Source: Rhodoluna sp. (GTDB lineage Bacteria; Actinomycetota; Actinomycetes; Actinomycetales; Microbacteriaceae). Taken from it: a DNA stretch of 15,882 nucleotides. The position numbers were made by a program, and so were the translations under genes. The DNA lies in assembly GCA_023260375.1 (NCBI GenBank), contig JALQVK010000091.1, positions 1 through 15,882 on the forward strand, read 5' to 3'. Numbering within the stretch: position 1 is the first letter of the stretch; each line of letters opens with the position of its first letter. This document shows, one piece after another, positions 14,660 through 15,882 of this stretch. The notes under the pieces are model-generated. The model had not been told where the DNA came from, made no database searches, and worked only from the letters and a program-made list of their open reading frames with translations.

Positions 14660-15508
14660 ATGAGTACTGAAGAGTACGCACTCGAGAACGGGTTGAAGAA
14701 AGTTGGCGCACGTCCGCCGCTACTTCAGTACGTTAAAGACGCTTTCAAGCGAGTTGATTTTGCGTACACCTTGGCTAGTTACACCTTGGAAGCAGGCAAT
14801 GCTAAAAGCCGTTTGGGCAGCTGGTGGAACGTTTTGCTTCCAACCATTCAGGCAGGAACCTACGGTCTCATTTTTGGTCTCATCTTGGGCCAGAACAAAC
14901 CGGATAACTTCCTACCTTTCTTGTTCACCGGTGTCTTTTTATTCAGCTACATTTCCGGCTCATTCAGCCTCGGCGCAGGCGCAATCATTTCTAACAACGG
15001 ACTGGTGAAGAGTCTTTCATTCCCTCGTGTTCTTCTTCCGCTTTCGATTGTGATGTCTCAAACTCTTACCTTGTTCCCTCAACTTTTGGTGCTCGCAGTC
15101 ATCCTTGTGGCGGTCCAGCACACCATCAGCTTCAGTTGGCTGCTCTTGATTCCGCTCATCGCACTGTTGTTCATTTTCAACTTCGGCTTGGCCATGATCA
15201 TGGCTCGCATCACCGTCCACGTTCGTGACTTAAACAAATTGGTACCGTTCATCTCACGCATTTTGTTCTACGTCTCAGGTGTGTTCTTTTCGGTGGAGAA
15301 GATTTTCACTTCGCACAGCATCTATGCATTCCTCATCAAGTTGAACCCAATCTTCGACTTCCTGAACCTTGCTCGAAGTTTCCTCGTCGAGGGCTACCCG
15401 CAGCACCCAGAAGAGTGGATCACTGTATCCCTCTGGTCGTTCGGGATTGCCATCGTCGGTTTGATTTTCTTCTGGAGTGCGGAGGAGCGCTATGGCCGCG
15501 ACGACTAA
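14660..15508 (+). CDS. ABC-2 type permease of a polysaccharide/teichoic-acid exporter
   Basis: A 282-residue membrane protein of the Wzm/TagG group, the transmembrane half of exporters that flip undecaprenyl-linked glycopolymers outwards. The N-terminal cytoplasmic stretch contains an amphipathic region before SRLGSWWNVLLPTIQAG, the family's hallmark entry helix; six membrane segments follow at about 61-78, 85-107, 118-150, 157-182, 195-212 and 253-272. The segment NPIFDFLNLARSFLVEG matches the conserved NP-x-x-x-x-x-x-x-R-x-x-x-x-G region near the C-terminus. ATG 14660 follows GGAG (14647-14650) by 9 nt. The ATPase gene begins inside its 3' end. With the adjacent LCP protein this points to a cell-wall glycopolymer; which polymer is unknown. 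Confidence 0.9.
   Translation: MSTEEYALENGLKKVGARPPLLQYVKDAFKRVDFAYTLASYTLEAGNAKSRLGSWWNVLLPTIQAGTYGLIFGLILGQNKPDNFLPFLFTGVFLFSYISGSFSLGAGAIISNNGLVKSLSFPRVLLPLSIVMSQTLTLFPQLLVLAVILVAVQHTISFSWLLLIPLIALLFIFNFGLAMIMARITVHVRDLNKLVPFISRILFYVSGVFFSVEKIFTSHSIYAFLIKLNPIFDFLNLARSFLVEGYPQHPEEWITVSLWSFGIAIVGLIFFWSAEERYGRDD
15481..15486 (+). promoter_or_regulatory. Strong ribosome binding site for the ABC ATPase
   Basis: GGAGGA lies 5 nt before ATG 15492, inside the permease coding region. It is the best Shine-Dalgarno in the window and fixes the ATPase start. Confidence 0.7.
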
Positions 15509-15882
15509 GACTAAGAAGGAAACCCGCGTCCCGGTTGTTGTTATCGACAACGCCGAAATCACTTACAAGGTTTTCGCTTCAGGTCGCCGCGCTACCCGCG
15601 GTAACTCTGGTGGTGGTCTTCTTTCCAAGAAGATGAAGCTTCAGGAAGTACACGCTGTTAAGGGCGTAACCTTCACGGTCTACGAGGGTGAATCAATCGG
15701 CATCATCGGCAGCAACGGTTCTGGAAAGTCTTCCCTGATGAGCGCGCTAGCCGGCCTAACCCCGCTTACCGGTGGAGCCATTTACGCGAACGCACGGCCA
15801 AACCTGCTCGGTGTTGGTGGTCTACTACTTCCAAACCTTTCCGGCGAAAAGAACATTTTGCTCGGCGGACTTGCCATGGGTT
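15492..15882 (+). CDS. ABC transporter ATPase of the Wzt/TagH type (3' truncated)
   Basis: This frame runs open from ATG 15492 to the window edge, giving 130 codons and no stop. It overlaps the permease by 17 bp and has a strong GGAGGA site. After a Lys-rich start, VVVIDNAEITYKVF leads into a basic Gly-rich insert (about 31-47) and VHAVKGVTFTVYEGESIGIIG; Walker A is GSNGSGKS (73-80). The stretch LLGVGGLLLPNLSGEKNILLGG (105-126) matches the region after the Q-loop position in Wzt/TagH ATPases, where the usual sequence is LxxxxxLxPxLSGxxNIxLxG. It powers export of a wall or surface glycopolymer with the permease. Signature motif, Walker B and any C-terminal substrate-binding domain lie beyond the window. 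Confidence 0.9.
   Translation, partial: MAATTKTKKETRVPVVVIDNAEITYKVFASGRRATRGNSGGGLLSKKMKLQEVHAVKGVTFTVYEGESIGIIGSNGSGKSSLMSALAGLTPLTGGAIYANARPNLLGVGGLLLPNLSGEKNILLGGLAMG

Noticed and set aside
1-15882. CRISPR array, prophage, toxin-antitoxin or defence island
   Set aside because: No regularly spaced repeats, integrase, phage structural or nuclease-like proteins were seen; most genes are core metabolism or envelope functions.

Overview
The window looks like chromosome of an actinobacterium, most likely a Microbacteriaceae-type organism with moderate GC and short intergenic gaps. This placement is inferred from protein style and gene order, not from a marker gene. Supporting signs are an acyl-CoA carboxylase with a separate epsilon subunit, a fused biotin carboxylase/biotin carrier alpha subunit, an LpdA-type quinone reductase, and the block maf, accE, accD, birA, PH-domain protein, purK, purE. 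That block is also known around Rv3275c-Rv3285 of Mycobacterium tuberculosis. I saw no tRNA, rRNA, CRISPR array or intact mobile element.

Layout. The 3' part of an NAD(P)H-quinone dehydrogenase (1-843) is followed by a MarR-type regulator with a perfect palindromic operator and a small four-helix membrane protein (917-1752). This pair converges on the carboxylase alpha subunit accA3, which lies downstream of maf on the minus strand (4208-1762). Head to head with maf, a plus-strand run begins with a TrmA-like RNA methyltransferase (4216-5424). It continues into three overlapping signalling genes (5421-8401): a response regulator with what looks like two HTH domains, a membrane histidine kinase, and a second membrane protein resembling a decayed kinase. 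This run meets accD-accE (minus, 10404-8573) across a 171-bp convergent gap containing two hairpins and a short repeat cluster.

From accD, birA diverges and is followed by a PH-domain membrane protein, purK and purE (10448-13280). Next come a multi-spanning LytR-CpsA-Psr (LCP) protein (13331-14611) and an ABC exporter of the polysaccharide/teichoic-acid type: the complete permease (14660-15508) and the start of its ATPase (15492 to the window end).

How the genes fit together. AccA3, AccD and AccE are expected to form one acyl-CoA carboxylase feeding fatty-acid synthesis, and BirA attaches biotin to AccA3. PurK and PurE perform consecutive steps of purine synthesis. The exporter and the LCP protein plausibly move a glycopolymer across the membrane and ligate it to the wall. 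The signalling module sits between the two halves of the carboxylase locus. It is the least conventional part of the window and the best candidate for something undescribed; its signal and targets cannot be read from this sequence.
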